Positions 50,021 through 61,581 of a stretch of DNA of 64,000 nt are shown one piece after another. The notes below the pieces were generated by a model. The model searched no databases. It was not told where the DNA came from and worked only from the letters and a program-made list of their open reading frames with translations. The stretch covers positions 63,851,804 to 63,915,803 of the forward strand of contig OX243811.1 in the NCBI GenBank assembly GCA_945859605.1, read 5' to 3'. Position numbers and translations under genes: made by a program. Every line of letters begins with the position of its first letter. Within the stretch, counting starts at the first letter, position 1. The DNA comes from Lumbricus rubellus. Lineage: Eukaryota; Annelida; Clitellata; Crassiclitellata; Lumbricidae.

Positions 50021-51852
50021 GGGGACACCGCCGAAAGAAATTTTATGATCCATCTACTCAAGCACTGTGACATCTTCAAGAATCGTATTATGAAGGATGT
50101 GTTATGGAATACTAAAATGTTTACAAAACGTGTAATCAATTACAGTGAACAGTGACGAAAGCGCTAAGTAGGCTAATGCAATGTGATGCAAAATAATCTT
50201 CAAGAATTTTTCAGCATTCACATAAAATCCACGTCAGAGAAACTAGCTTACTAATTACTAACTGGCGCTAGACTTGGAGAGTGCGAAAAGAACGAGCAAC
50301 GCTGTTTGCGTTAGAAAATCAGGAAGGCCTACAGTAACTTGTGTCATAATTTATTTAAAATTTGCCAGTCACAGCACTGCTGTAGATGCTAATCTTTGCA
50401 ATGCCATGTAGCTAAAGTCAACCTAAAGTCCTAAACACGACACTTCCCTAGTTGGCTTCCGTACAATTCAGTTGAGCCCAAGGTTAGGTCTGTTTTCTTT
50501 CTTCAAATGAGCGAAGTTTTATGCAAACGATTTCAAAGGTCTACGCTAGTCTAAGGTCTAGCCAAAACAAAGTTGGCCTAGTTAATTTTTTGTAGAAAAT
50601 CGAATCAACCAATAAGGAGAGTCTCACATCAACGTTCTGCAAATTGCTGGATGTTTTTTTTAAATATTGTAAATTATCTTCTGTTTTGTTCGCAGGAAAA
50701 CAGGATACCATGGACAAAAAACATTTGCCTCCAGGATTTGCCTCATGAAATTCAGATCACACATATATTCTTCTTCACCTTTCTTCCTTTCACGCTTTTC
50801 TTCACACCTCCTTCAATATACTCAGTCGGTCTAATAGTATAGGCTATATTATTAAGCCCCATAGGGCATGAAACAATGCAATGCCAGTAGGCCTAACTGT
50901 TCAGCTCAGCAGCATCCAGTCATACAACAGTCAACAACGACATTGCTCATCTACATTCCGTCACAAGCTATCTTGATTTACTAGCAGGTTTACAGTAGAT
51001 AGTCATTAAAAACATTATTATAACACTCGTGTAAAACTGACATTAGTTTTAATATCAACTATCAACGCTAGCTTAGGACTTGCTTACAAAACATCTGAAT
51101 ATAACGTTCACAGAGAATAGGCCTATATGAATCTGTGCATTTAAATATCATGTATATCTAAGATGTGCCTATGCATATTTATTCATAGCCTGGGCCTACA
51201 AGTGAATACAGGCTATAAATAATAATATATAAGAGACTTGCACGAGTGCGCGTGCATATAAGCAATGTAGGCCTATGTATTTAATGTATATGTAGATAAT
51301 TATGTAGGCCTATGTCTTTGTCTTTATAAGCTTAATATTCTGGTCACAATATAGTTGCATAGCGTATACGCTTAACCAGTTAAACAAACTCAATTCAGAT
51401 AAAGCAATCAATCAATCAATGTTTTTGTAGTCAACCGATTGTACGAGAACAAAAAGTAGACTCTAACGACAATATAGTTATGCGGTTACAAATGAAAGGG
51501 CTCGAGAATCCCACTACTTAGAGAAATTGAAGAAACATTATGAAATGGCAGTCAGGCAGCAGATAAAAATTGACTAACGATACTAACAGATTTTGTACAT
51601 TAGATAAAATAGAACGAGAGATAAAATACTTAAATATACACAAAACACAAAACTAAAAAACTACGCCTAAGATAGCCTATGGTTTTCAGTAGCCTAAGCA
51701 GATAATGTTAAGCAAATTTAATGTCAGATTAGCATATAACGTAAAGGTAATAAAATCGTGCTTCTGCATCCATTAAAGCAATAACGAAATTGTATAGGAA
51801 CCGAATTGCCACCCACTTCTCCTCACGTTACTTCTTTTTTTGTAAGGCAATT

Positions 51853-51858
51853 TTTATT
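51853..51858 (-). other. Candidate polyadenylation signal for locus F (AATAAA)
   Basis: Minus-strand AATAAA, 79 nt past the locus F stop codon. Confidence 0.35.
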
Positions 51859-51936
51859 AAATAACAATTCATGTATTATCATCCTTCGCAGTATAATCGT
51901 CAAATCTTAAGCTAAAAGCCAAACCATTTGGATTAG

Positions 51937-54900
51937 TTACTCTCTGGGAATCAGACGTATGTTAAAATCGGTTGAAGCCAGGGTAAGTGCCACTGGTTCA
52001 ATTGGGAAGGCTTCAACAATCTTCTGGCCCTCTGGTGGTAGAATGATGAAACGTTGCAGCAATCCAGTCAGGAGAAGGAAGAACTCCGCACGAGCAAGAC
52101 TTTCACCAAAGCAAGAGCGCCGCCCTAGTGAGTAAAATTTGGAAAGTCACAATCTATTATAGTTAACTCATCTTTGCTATTGATGTTTTTGATGTTTTTA
52201 CTGAGGTAGTGAAGATCCCTGAGGCTCAAAAGATAAAAACTAGTGTCACCACGACTAGGTCTACTGCGCCTCCATCTTTGCTGGTCTCCCCGTAAGTTCG
52301 GATTAAGAGGCTGGAGCGGGCCCACCGGGCTGCGGTGCGAGTCTTATTGGCTGTTCAGAACCTGTGGTCGGTCTAACAACCTGGAACGAATTATCATGCT
52401 TACTACGCCACACCTCCCAAGCTGCTATCAATTTCACCAACTGTTGATAACTGGTTTTTGCTTGACATGGGCAGGGAGTGCCTCTGATTAAAGATAAAAG
52501 AGGCGCTATATAAATTCAGATCGATCACTCGATTGATTGATTGATCGATTGATTGATTGATTGGGAATGCAAAATTGTCAGGGACAATAAATCACAATCA
52601 CTGAAAATGATCCGGAAATTCGGCGCATTCAGGCAATACCGAGGGGAAATAATCCAAAGAAATACATAAACAATAAAATGCAGCCCCACTTAGTTTAATA
52701 TTAATTTTGAACAAAAGCATGATTTTTCAAACTTTCAATCCCAGGAACGAACTAAATTAGGCCTACTAACCAAGAGAAAATGTAATAACAGATTCTTTGT
52801 TGATCACTTGTCCATCCTTGTCCAGAAACCTTTCCGGTCGAAATGTTTCCGGATCTTTCCAGACTTTAGGATCCATGTGAGCGGCGTAAAGGTTTACCAG
52901 AACCTGATCAGCGCATAATTATAATAAAGTATAGTCTTTAATTGGAAAGATAACTGATGCTGATGTAATTTAATATTATATTAAGAATTTTAAAGAGGAC
53001 ACAATAGTTTGGGTGCCTTCGCTCTAATAAAGTAGACCTACCAGTCACGACATTTAAAATAATGAATGGGCCTCGGAAAATGAGACACTCATTACGGTAA
53101 TTTCATCTTCCAGACAGTAGGCTACGCATTGGAATGTTAGCTCAAGGAACTAGTAGAAATTCTTTTTTCCAGTCTAGAATTCTCTGGTAACAGATAGATT
53201 AGGACTAGTTCACTTTCATAACCTATCCTTCAAAATGTCGTAAATTGCGGTAGTCAACTTAATTTTCATGAATAGACGAAATATATAAAATATTAGCTGC
53301 ATAAAAAGGAAAAATTTGAAATAGGCCTAATTTAAACATTGCCCGCATCGGCCAACGATTTACGAAGACTTGCAAGTTGCATAGGCCATTAGGCCTACTT
53401 GCATTTTTTTAACCTACCAAACCTTACAACAAACATTGATCAATTAATATTAATTCAATCAAAATATTTGTTTTTGTTGCTGATATAAACTGAACTTATA
53501 CATAAAACCTTTGTAAAATTAGTTATATGTAACATGCTGCGTTCTGCCAGCCTGAAGTGGTGATTAAACGAAAATTGATTGATTGACTTTTTAAACATGA
53601 CATCGCAGTGGCGTCATGACATTCTGTAAACAAACTGAAACAAACTAGTAGGCCCTAATAAAAGTTTAGCCTAAAGTCAAACTCAGAATTTTGGTGCAAA
53701 AACGGTTAGGCCTACTCCAATCATTTTGAAGGGTGAATGAAACAGGTTCGCCCTAAGCTCGTTCTGTCAGGTGTTTCAATGTCAGGTGTTTCAATGTCCG
53801 ATTAGTTAATAAACTACTTCCGTATACTCTGCTTCATAGACTTCTCCAAGGCTTTCGACATGGTTAGGCATGACCAGTTGTGGTTGTGGTTGGCCATGCT
53901 CGACACGGGATTCCCACCGCAGCAGGTAGAACTAATCAGAAATTTGTACAGGCAACAACGTGCTAACGTGAGAACGAACGACATCACATCGGCATGGTTC
54001 AGGATCAAGAGAGGGGTCAGACAAGGTTGCAACCTCTCACCCTGCTTATTTAATATCCTATCAGAGCAAGTGATGAGGGTTGCATTAGAGGGCTTTAGGG
54101 GAGGCCTTAGAATCGGTGGGAGGATTATAAACAACCTCAGATATGCCGATGATATTGTTCTGATTGCTACATCTCCGGAACAACTTCAGGAAATCGTGAC
54201 CCGCGTAGAGGAGGCAGCGGAACAGTACAACCTGAAGATAAATGTAGGAAAGACGAAGGTCATGACTACCACTGATGAGATTTTGACAACGGAGGTGAGC
54301 GCAGGAAAGCTGGAACAAGTGGATTCATTTGTATATTTGGGATGCCGGGTTACAAAGGACGCAAATTGCACGGGAGAAGTAAGATCAAGACTAGCGATGG
54401 GAATGACGAGCCTGGTCAAACTGACGAAGGTTTGGAAAAACAAAGCTGTCAGCAACAGAACAAAAACGAGACTGCTAAAGGCCTTGGTGTGGCCAGTGGC
54501 GACATACGGGTGTGAGGCATGGACATTAAAAAAAGAAGAGGAAAGACGCATACAAGCATTCGAGAACAAATGTCTTAGAAAGATACTAAGAATTCCATGG
54601 ACAAAAAGTTGACCAACGAGCAGGTGTACGCCATAGTAGGAACAAAGCAAGAACTGTTGATCCACGTGAAAACGAGAAAGTTGTGATATTTCGGACACGT
54701 CATGAGACAACAAAAGAACAGCATAGAAAACAGCCTGATGACGGGATTGATGGAGGGGAAAAGAAGCAGAGGAAGACCTAGAACGGCATGGATAGACAAC
54801 GTCTTGAAATGGACTGGACTTTCGGGGAGGAGACTAATGAACATGGCAGGAGATAGACAATTGTGGAAGATGCTGATCCATTCGTGCAGCCAACCGTCGC

Positions 54901-57900
54901 AGAGCGACGATGGCGAAATGACATGACATGACATACAGAAACATTTACATAGCCTACGTTGCGATTTTTACCTGACTGCTGAATGTGAACTTATTATGTT
55001 TGATGCTTCACATTGGCCTTTGGCAACATTTTAGGATCGTCTATAGGCCTACTCCGACAAAGTCGCAACTGGAACTTTGGTTGGCACAAACGAAATAAGA
55101 CAAAATAAATATTTTTTCTTGAGTCTCAGAATAAGTGAGTTTCAGAGAACACTTTGACGCTCAGTCTCGCAATAGGCCCTATTTTGGGGATTGCTAAAGT
55201 TCCAGAACTAAAATGAGTATTTAATTTATTCATTTTTCATTACCTTAGTTCCAGCCGGTACAAAGTAGTCTTCTACTAAGGTGTCGCTCATAGTTAAATG
55301 AGGAATAGCCAATGGAATCAAAGTCCTCCAGCGCATCACCTCCACACTCGTAGCATCGACGAACGGTAGGTTGGGTTGATCCGTCATGGAAGGCAGTCTA
55401 TCTCGTGGTATCACGGAATCAATTTCTGCTCTCAATCGATCCTGTACATCTGGATTATTGGCTAAGGCGACCATGGTCCAAAGAAGAGTATTTGCTGTTG
55501 TGTCGATTCCACCGGAAACAATATCCCGGAGTGTGAAGCCCAGCTGCTCAGCGTCATAATCTTGACCCTCGTGCTCCAGATATCTCGACACAAAACAATC
55601 TTTTCCGCCACCTTCAAGAATCCTACCAACTTCAAATCGAAAAATCTTTTGAAGAACCTTCTCGGTGGCGACATTCTGACGCAATTTGTCACGGTGAAAG
55701 GGGAGAAATCTCAGTATTGGAGCAACATCTAAATCACCATCAAAACTAGCGAACATTTTCTTGACTTCCTGAGATAGTTCCGTCAGTCCCAGGTCATAGT
55801 CTTGCCTGCATCCAAAGACAATATTTGAAATGATGTTTGTTGTGGCTTGGTATACAATATCTTTCGGATTAAATGAGCGTCCATTTTTTTCAAGAATAAA
55901 GTTCGTGATTGAATCAAGCTCAGTTGAGATTCTTGATTCCATTATGCTCTTAACTCCAAAGCCAAGCTGCTTTAAAATGGAAAGTGAAAGTTTATGGAAA
56001 TGCTTCCATTCCTTACTGGTATTTCGCATAGCCAAACCTGTAGACACGTGATAAACAACAATGACCTTTGGTTTAAAAAGTTAGCTTTTGTTATTGCAAT
56101 AGGGCCTATTGCAAATAGTTATTGCCTATTCCAAGCAGCAATAAACACGACTTTGACGTTTATTGGTAACCATGTAGGCTACATGTAGCAATGCCGGTGC
56201 ACTTGCTGAAAGATAACTATGAGAAACTTAATAGGCTAATAAACGTCAGACGATGGGATCAAACCATTTGCTCAACATTCAGGATCATCCAAATGAAATA
56301 TCCCTACCGGTACCTTTTTCCTTTCTTGCTTGCAGATGAATGCTTCTGTCTTCGTGACTTTTATATAATCAGCTAGGGTTAATATGGGATAGTCGCCGTT
56401 GTTGGCTACCAGTTTTAGGTTTCGTTTGCTTTTCATTTTTTATTATTAAGATGTGCATACAAATTATACTTAATGATGGGAAGACCGAGGCTGATGATAA
56501 CGGGACAGATTGCAACAGTGTGTAAATTTAGGGAACCAGCTTCCTATGTGTGCTTACTATAGTTTCAGGCTTAGCCTATTACTCATTTTCTGCTTGATAA
56601 TGTCATAATAGGCCCATAGGCCCTAATGGATGATTTTCTTTAAAAAATTATTTTGCCTCTACAAGTAAGTTTTTCATTGTCTCTGTTCACCTGGACGGTG
56701 GTCTGGTGCACGAAATTCTTATCTTAGTGTTGGTGAATTCCAAGTTAGTTAATGTCAGATCACAACATGGGCGCCGGCCGAAATGTTTGCAGGAGAGGGC
56801 AAAACACGATGGCCACTAGAAGTTTTCTTTGCAGATCTTAACATGCAAAGCAGGGAATTTAAAAAAACAGTTTTCCGACGTTTCAAACGTTAATTTCTCA
56901 GTTTCACTTTGGGCATAGCTATAGCCTAGTTAATTAGAAACATTAACGCTTCAATGCGAGAAGATTTGTTAAAAACCAAAAATGTAGTGAAAATATAGGA
57001 GAATCTATTTAACAGGGGGGCAAGTGCCCCTCTTGCCTCTGTGTGCGGCGCCCATGGATCACATTGTCAATCACAGTTCGTCAATAAAACGCGCTTTGTG
57101 GTTGGAAGGCAATGAATTGAATCTTTACCACAGCAGTAAATTCCACATTAATATTATTTTGCTAATTCTCAAAGTAAGCTTACATGTATGCTGACCTTTA
57201 GTATTCGGATTGGATTTGGTTTCAGTGTACAGCGAACTTCTACCCGAGAATGCAGAAATATTGCCGATGAGCGCCTCTTCTATAACTTTCTTGCTATTCA
57301 GAATTAGGACCAACCTGAAAAGAATTAGGCCTACTTCTGTTAGATGGTTCAACACAAATCAGACGAGAATTTGGTCCTTTACACTCAAGACGCTTTTTGT
57401 TTTGATGCAGTCAAAACATAAAAAATTGAAGCAATGGAGCGGTTGATGGTGGCGCATTGTTGAAACAAAAATTTCTCTGCAACCACAACAATAGTCTAGA
57501 TTGATTCGTCTTGTATAGCCTAATTGGAAAGCTTTCCTCTCCGAAAGAGAACGATAGCCTAGAGTAAAATTTAAAAACCGGAATTTATAAATTACAGAAG
57601 TTCGAATTTCCTAGAGACCTAGACTACATTCTTTTAATAAAAGTCACAGATAAGACACCAAAATATCATCATAAAACGCTTTTATGCAATTTTTTTAGGT
57701 TCACCGAAGTTATATCGTAGATTGACCCGACTAAGAGTTCCACGACTCTGACTTATTTAATTGTTTAGGCCTACCTTATGCCTTGCAGCACTGAAATGAG
57801 TTGCTTATTACTTACTGGCTGCCAGCTCTGAATGTAAAGATAGGTCCAAGTTGATGCGCTTTTCTCATGAAAAAGTCAGCGAGGTTCTGGAAGCCCCGTA

Positions 57901-58048
57901 GGAAAGGTAAGGATCCGACAATTGGGAGAGCTGGAAGGGAAGGAGGATAACGACGACTTTTCTTTCCTAGACCATTCCACCACTGGAAGAGGAAGCGTGA
58001 TGAAAAGCATATTCCAAGAAATACAACCAATTCCACCGGCACCAGCAT
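51937..58048 (-). CDS. P450 locus F: CYP2-clan cytochrome P450, complete, 488 aa (exons 57816..58048, 57196..57314, 55244..56037, 52771..52903, 51937..52124)
   Basis: Predicted ER-anchored monooxygenase; intact parent of pseudogene E. Start at 58048 ([15 protein letters not shown] anchor), then [15 protein letters not shown] and [11 protein letters not shown]-helix W128-KHF-H132, I helix SGGIDTT, ExxR (EVMR), FRPERF and heme loop [11 protein letters not shown] (Cys431) are all present; the protein ends IRLIPRE. Exon sizes 233, 119, 794, 133 and 188 bp equal those of locus D, with GT-AG junctions and no stops. The last exon has no internal ATG and is easily missed by frame scans. Intron 2 holds a MITE, intron 3 an antisense RTE fragment, intron 4 a LINE fragment; none disturbs a splice site. 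This locus and D are the best candidates for functional enzymes of the cluster. Substrate unknown. Confidence 0.95.
52266..52561 (+). mobile_element. LINE fragment with (GATT)n tail, F copy
   Basis: Counterpart of 45711-46000: a CGCCTCCATCTTTGCTGGTC start, RT-tail [20 protein letters not shown] in one frame, 3' UTR GAGGCGCTATATAAATTCAG and an ATTGATTGATTG tail. It is uninterrupted here, which exposes the foldback insertion point in the E copy. It lies in intron 4 of locus F, antisense. Confidence 0.65.
53827..54932 (+). mobile_element. 5'-truncated RTE-clade non-LTR retrotransposon in intron 3 of locus F
   Basis: The plus strand encodes reverse-transcriptase domains from [13 protein letters not shown] (53831) through [17 protein letters not shown] and the catalytic YADDIVLIA to [17 protein letters not shown] frameshift near 54604 leads into [13 protein letters not shown], then a stop near 54685, then YFGHVMRQ…[16 protein letters not shown]. 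Motif order and the C-terminal YFGH…GRPR block are typical of RTE/BovB-type elements. It ends in (ATGAC)n repeats, usual for RTE 3' tails. The same place in the E copy (near 47393) is empty, so it inserted after the duplication. Dead: no endonuclease, one frameshift, one stop. Confidence 0.9.
56758..57064. mobile_element. CATGGGCG-family MITE (copy 3), 291 bp
   Basis: Element 56766..57056 begins CATGGGCGCCGGCC and ends GTGCGGCGCCCATG. The flanks GATCACAA and GATCACAT match at 7 of 8 bases. The interior shares GGCAAAACACGATGG with copy 2. It lies in intron 2 of locus F, inside the part deleted from E. Confidence 0.8.
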
Positions 58049-58409
58049 TTTGTCTTCACCCTAAATTCCAAAAGATGAAATAAAAAAGTGATTAACGTCT
58101 CCACCTTAATTATGCTTAACTTCATAGTTAGAAGTGTTGTCACCATTGAACGAAAATAATTTTTTTAGGTTATATGCTACAATTCGCAGAACTTTGCAGT
58201 TTTTTAGTTGTTCAACTTAGGAAAATTTGCTCTTTAATTCCGAATTTCATGTTATTATTTAGCTATTAAATGGCTAAGCATGAATAATATCGTAAATGTG
58301 TACCGTAATGCAGTTTGATAGCCAATAAACATTTATTGCAAACTAGCAATTCCGAAATGGCTACAATATTGAGTGTCTTGTGGCGAATAGGCTATATTTT
58401 TGCACATTA

Positions 58410-59389
58410 TAGTACGCCAGTGGTGGCCAACCTGCGGCACGCGTGCCACTTGTGGCACGCCGGCCTATGATGAGTGGCACGGAGGACCATGGAATTTTTG
58501 AAAAATATTTATGCTATGGCTCCTAGTTTGGAATGTTATCTCTTAGGCGAATCACAGGTGCCTCTGTAACTCCATAGCTGCATGCAGTGACCAGGGCAAG
58601 GTTAATTAACTGCTGACGGACACAGCACAGGCGCTCGAAGTGAACTGAGGCAGACTCATCAGTCGGCTGACGGTCAAAGTCCACACTCTCAACAGCATCC
58701 ATTCAGAGATAAGAAATTGAGCTTCACCCCACTGTAGGGTTGCAGGATAAAACAAAGGAAGAGACTCCTGTTGGTTATGTCTTTAGCATTGCTATTTTGC
58801 TGTGTGCTGCAACAGTACTGTTGTGGTGCATGTAAATAATGAACATTGAACTTCACTTCAGTGAGTTACAGCGGAACTCTAATGAAAACTACCGGCCTAG
58901 GTAAGCTATCAAGACTAATTGTAGAGAAAGAACCTTTTAGGCAGAACAGTCATTGTTTGCCAGAACAAGTGATGAATTGATAATGATGGTCAAACTTATA
59001 CGAGTTAAGTCTGATATCAGCATGAAAGAAAACTCATTCTGATGGCGAGTAAAGTCTTTCTCAAGTTTTGTAAAGGTTCAAAATCTAAGCAATAATAATG
59101 TCTAACATTGCCGCTATGAACACATGCTTTGATGAGACCGGGAAAAAAATTTCATATAGGCCTATATATAGGCACAGAGGACCATGGAATTTATATATAT
59201 AAATGTCATATATATATATATATATATATACATATATATAGTTAGGCCTACTTTATGCAAGTGCAAGTTTTAAATTGTAACAGGTTACAAATCCTTTCGT
59301 CAGGTATATATGTATAGTGGCACGCGGACGGTACGGGCGATAGTTTGTGGCACACTGAGTACAAAAGGTTGGCCACCACTGTAGTACGC
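58410..59389. mobile_element. hAT-type non-autonomous element, 964 bp
   Basis: Element 58418..59381 begins CAGTGGTGGCCAACC and ends with its exact inverse GGTTGGCCACCACTG, between 8-bp duplications TAGTACGC (58410-58417 and 59382-59389). The sub-ends repeat GTGGCACGC. A TA run at 59209-59240 lies inside. No transposase frame. Termini and duplication are diagnostic of hAT. It lies about 370 bp upstream of the locus F start codon. Confidence 0.92.
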
Positions 59390-61581
59390 CAATCAATTTT
59401 ACTGGAATATTTTTAAATATAAAATCTGAATAGGATAATTTGCTGCACGAGTAATTAATGCGTGCGCCAAGCGAGTCCTTTGCATTTCTAGTTTCTACGT
59501 AGTCTAATATTCACTCAGCAGTCGAGATGCAGCATTATTATCGCTGAATTAGAAACCAGCGCTTCACTGACAAGAAGACCGTCAGAAAATGTAAAGTAAG
59601 ATTATGCATTTCCCGTTGTAGCAATTGGTAAATATAAACCTTCTTTGAGTTTTCTTCCTATAAATGGTTAACTCAGTGTAGTTAAGTCTGCTAAGCGTAA
59701 AATCTGCGACTGCCTGAAACGCTGGATAGTATGTCGTTCATAAAGCAGGTCCTGCGGATGACAGACCTTGTATATGTATAGGTCTACTGAAGTATTATGG
59801 TCTACTGCTAAAAGTACGGAAGCCCATACTGCTTTGCAGGAGGTAACTATAATGTTTAATCCAGAGGAAGACCATTCACTCCAGAAGTTGCTACGGGAAT
59901 CAGCTCTAGCTCTCCACAACATCACCAACATCACCAACAGGCAACAGCACCTTTTCTTTGTAATGATACACAAAAAGACCCTCACGGTTTTTTCCACAAT
60001 AATTATCTTGGCCAGAAGTAAGAATTTTAAATCGCCTTCTGCGTGCTTAAAGTCAATCCATATTTATGTTCGGTGGCCAGATTTCATCAAATATTTCAAA
60101 CAGAACAAAGGCTCTATCACGTTTAGTGCGACCACCCACTTTTTTACAATTAAAAATTATAAGTAGCCTAAGTTGGCAAGTAGCCTATAAGTGGGCAAAT
60201 GAGTAAGTACAGTCTCTATAATCTAACGGTTCTAACCAGTTGACAAACGCATCGCCCGATGCACATACAATAAAGATAGCAATAAAAGTTTAGGCGTAGG
60301 CCTACTCCAAGTTCTTGCTTGGTAGCCGTCTCAGAGCAATCTCGACATCATGAAGAGAGGCAAAGAAAGACAGATGCAGACAGACGGACAAGAAGAGAAA
60401 GAGAAAGCCACAGAGGAACTACCGATGGTTGTAGGCTAAGACCAAACGATTTAGACAAACGTGCAAGTAGGATGGCGATGGCAGAGGCGGCATTATGTCA
60501 ATGAGATTTGCGAATTTTGACTACATTAAATATTTTAGTAAGCCGGAGATTATGATAATAACCAGCAAGATATTGCACAGACGTTGCTGCTCAAAGGACG
60601 TAACGCGATGTTTTTTTTACCAAAGTCGACCCTGCCACACAGATCAACTCAATCTAGACGAGTCGTAATCGGGCGAAGGAAGAGCAAGTGACGGGTACAG
60701 TATTATAGTGCGGAACTGGCGTTTCCTGATAAAGCGTTTATAAAAATGCGATGGAGAAAACTGTATCCAATAGGCTACAACACCAAGACCGAAGACCACA
60801 TTGGAGGAGTAATGGTTTTCTGGAAACCTAACAAGTAAACATTTCACGTCAATCAGGCCGAGTTTGGCTCGACCATCAAGGTAGAATATGAGTTTTTCGG
60901 AAGTAGGGAACACCGCCGAAAGACATTTAATGGTCCATCTGCTGAAGCGCCGTGGCATCCTCAAGAATAGTATTATAAAGGATGTGTTATGGAATACTAA
61001 AATGTCTTTAAAATGTCTAATTAATTACAGTGAACAGTGACGAAAGCGCTAGGTAATGCAATGTACTGTAAATCTTCAAGAATTTTTCAGCATTCACATA
61101 AAATCCACGTCAGAGAAACTAGGTTAGGCCTACTAACCGGCGCTAGACTTGGAAAGTGCTAGAACGAGCAACGCTGTTTGCGTTAGAAAATCAGGAAAAC
61201 CTACAGTAAATTGTGTCATATTTAAAATTTGCCAGTCACAGCTGTATAGATGCTAATCTTTGCAATGCTATGTAGCTAAAAGTCAACCTAAACATGACAC
61301 TTCCCTAGTTGGCTTCCGTACAATTCAATTGAGCCCAAGGTTAGGTCTGCTTTTTTTCTTAAAATGAGCGAAGTTTAATGCAAACGAATTCAAAGGTCTA
61401 CGCTAGTTTAGTCAAAACACAGTAGTTAATTTCTTGCACACAGATTTAAAAAAGATTCGCGTGATTGATATCGGCATATGACCAAAAGTCATCAATCACC
61501 TCCACACATTGAAGTGCTAGAAGGCGAATCTATCGGTCGTAGTTTTTAACTTGAATAATTTGCGTAATCTATGTGCTTCTA

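Larger units (their letters stand above)
40780..50600. repeat. Tandem segmental duplication, left copy (contains P450 locus E)
   Basis: Collinear with 50600-61437. Matches include 3' flank (GTTCGCAGGAAAACAGGAT near 40875 and 50690), both last exons, intron 4, exon 4, intron 3, the end of exon 3, and upstream DNA (GGTTAACTCAGTGTAGTTA near 48060 and 59666; CTAAAAGTACGGAAGCCCA near 48830 and 59808). This copy carries a 4.06-kb deletion and three insertions relative to the right copy. Confidence 0.85.
50600..61437. repeat. Tandem segmental duplication, right copy (contains P450 locus F)
   Basis: Collinear with 40780-50600, starting CAACCAATAAGGAGAGTCTC and ending near AGTTAATTTCTTGCAC at 61437. 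It retains the full P450 gene. Non-shared sequence: an RTE fragment in intron 3 (insertion here) and the 55603-59665 block (deleted from the left copy). Confidence 0.85.

Noticed and set aside
59768..60964. Possible host gene upstream of F (132-codon plus frame, 106-codon minus frame with YLDGRAKLGLIDV)
   Set aside because: Counterparts in the E copy contain frame-breaking indels and stops, so conservation is explained by the recent duplication alone.
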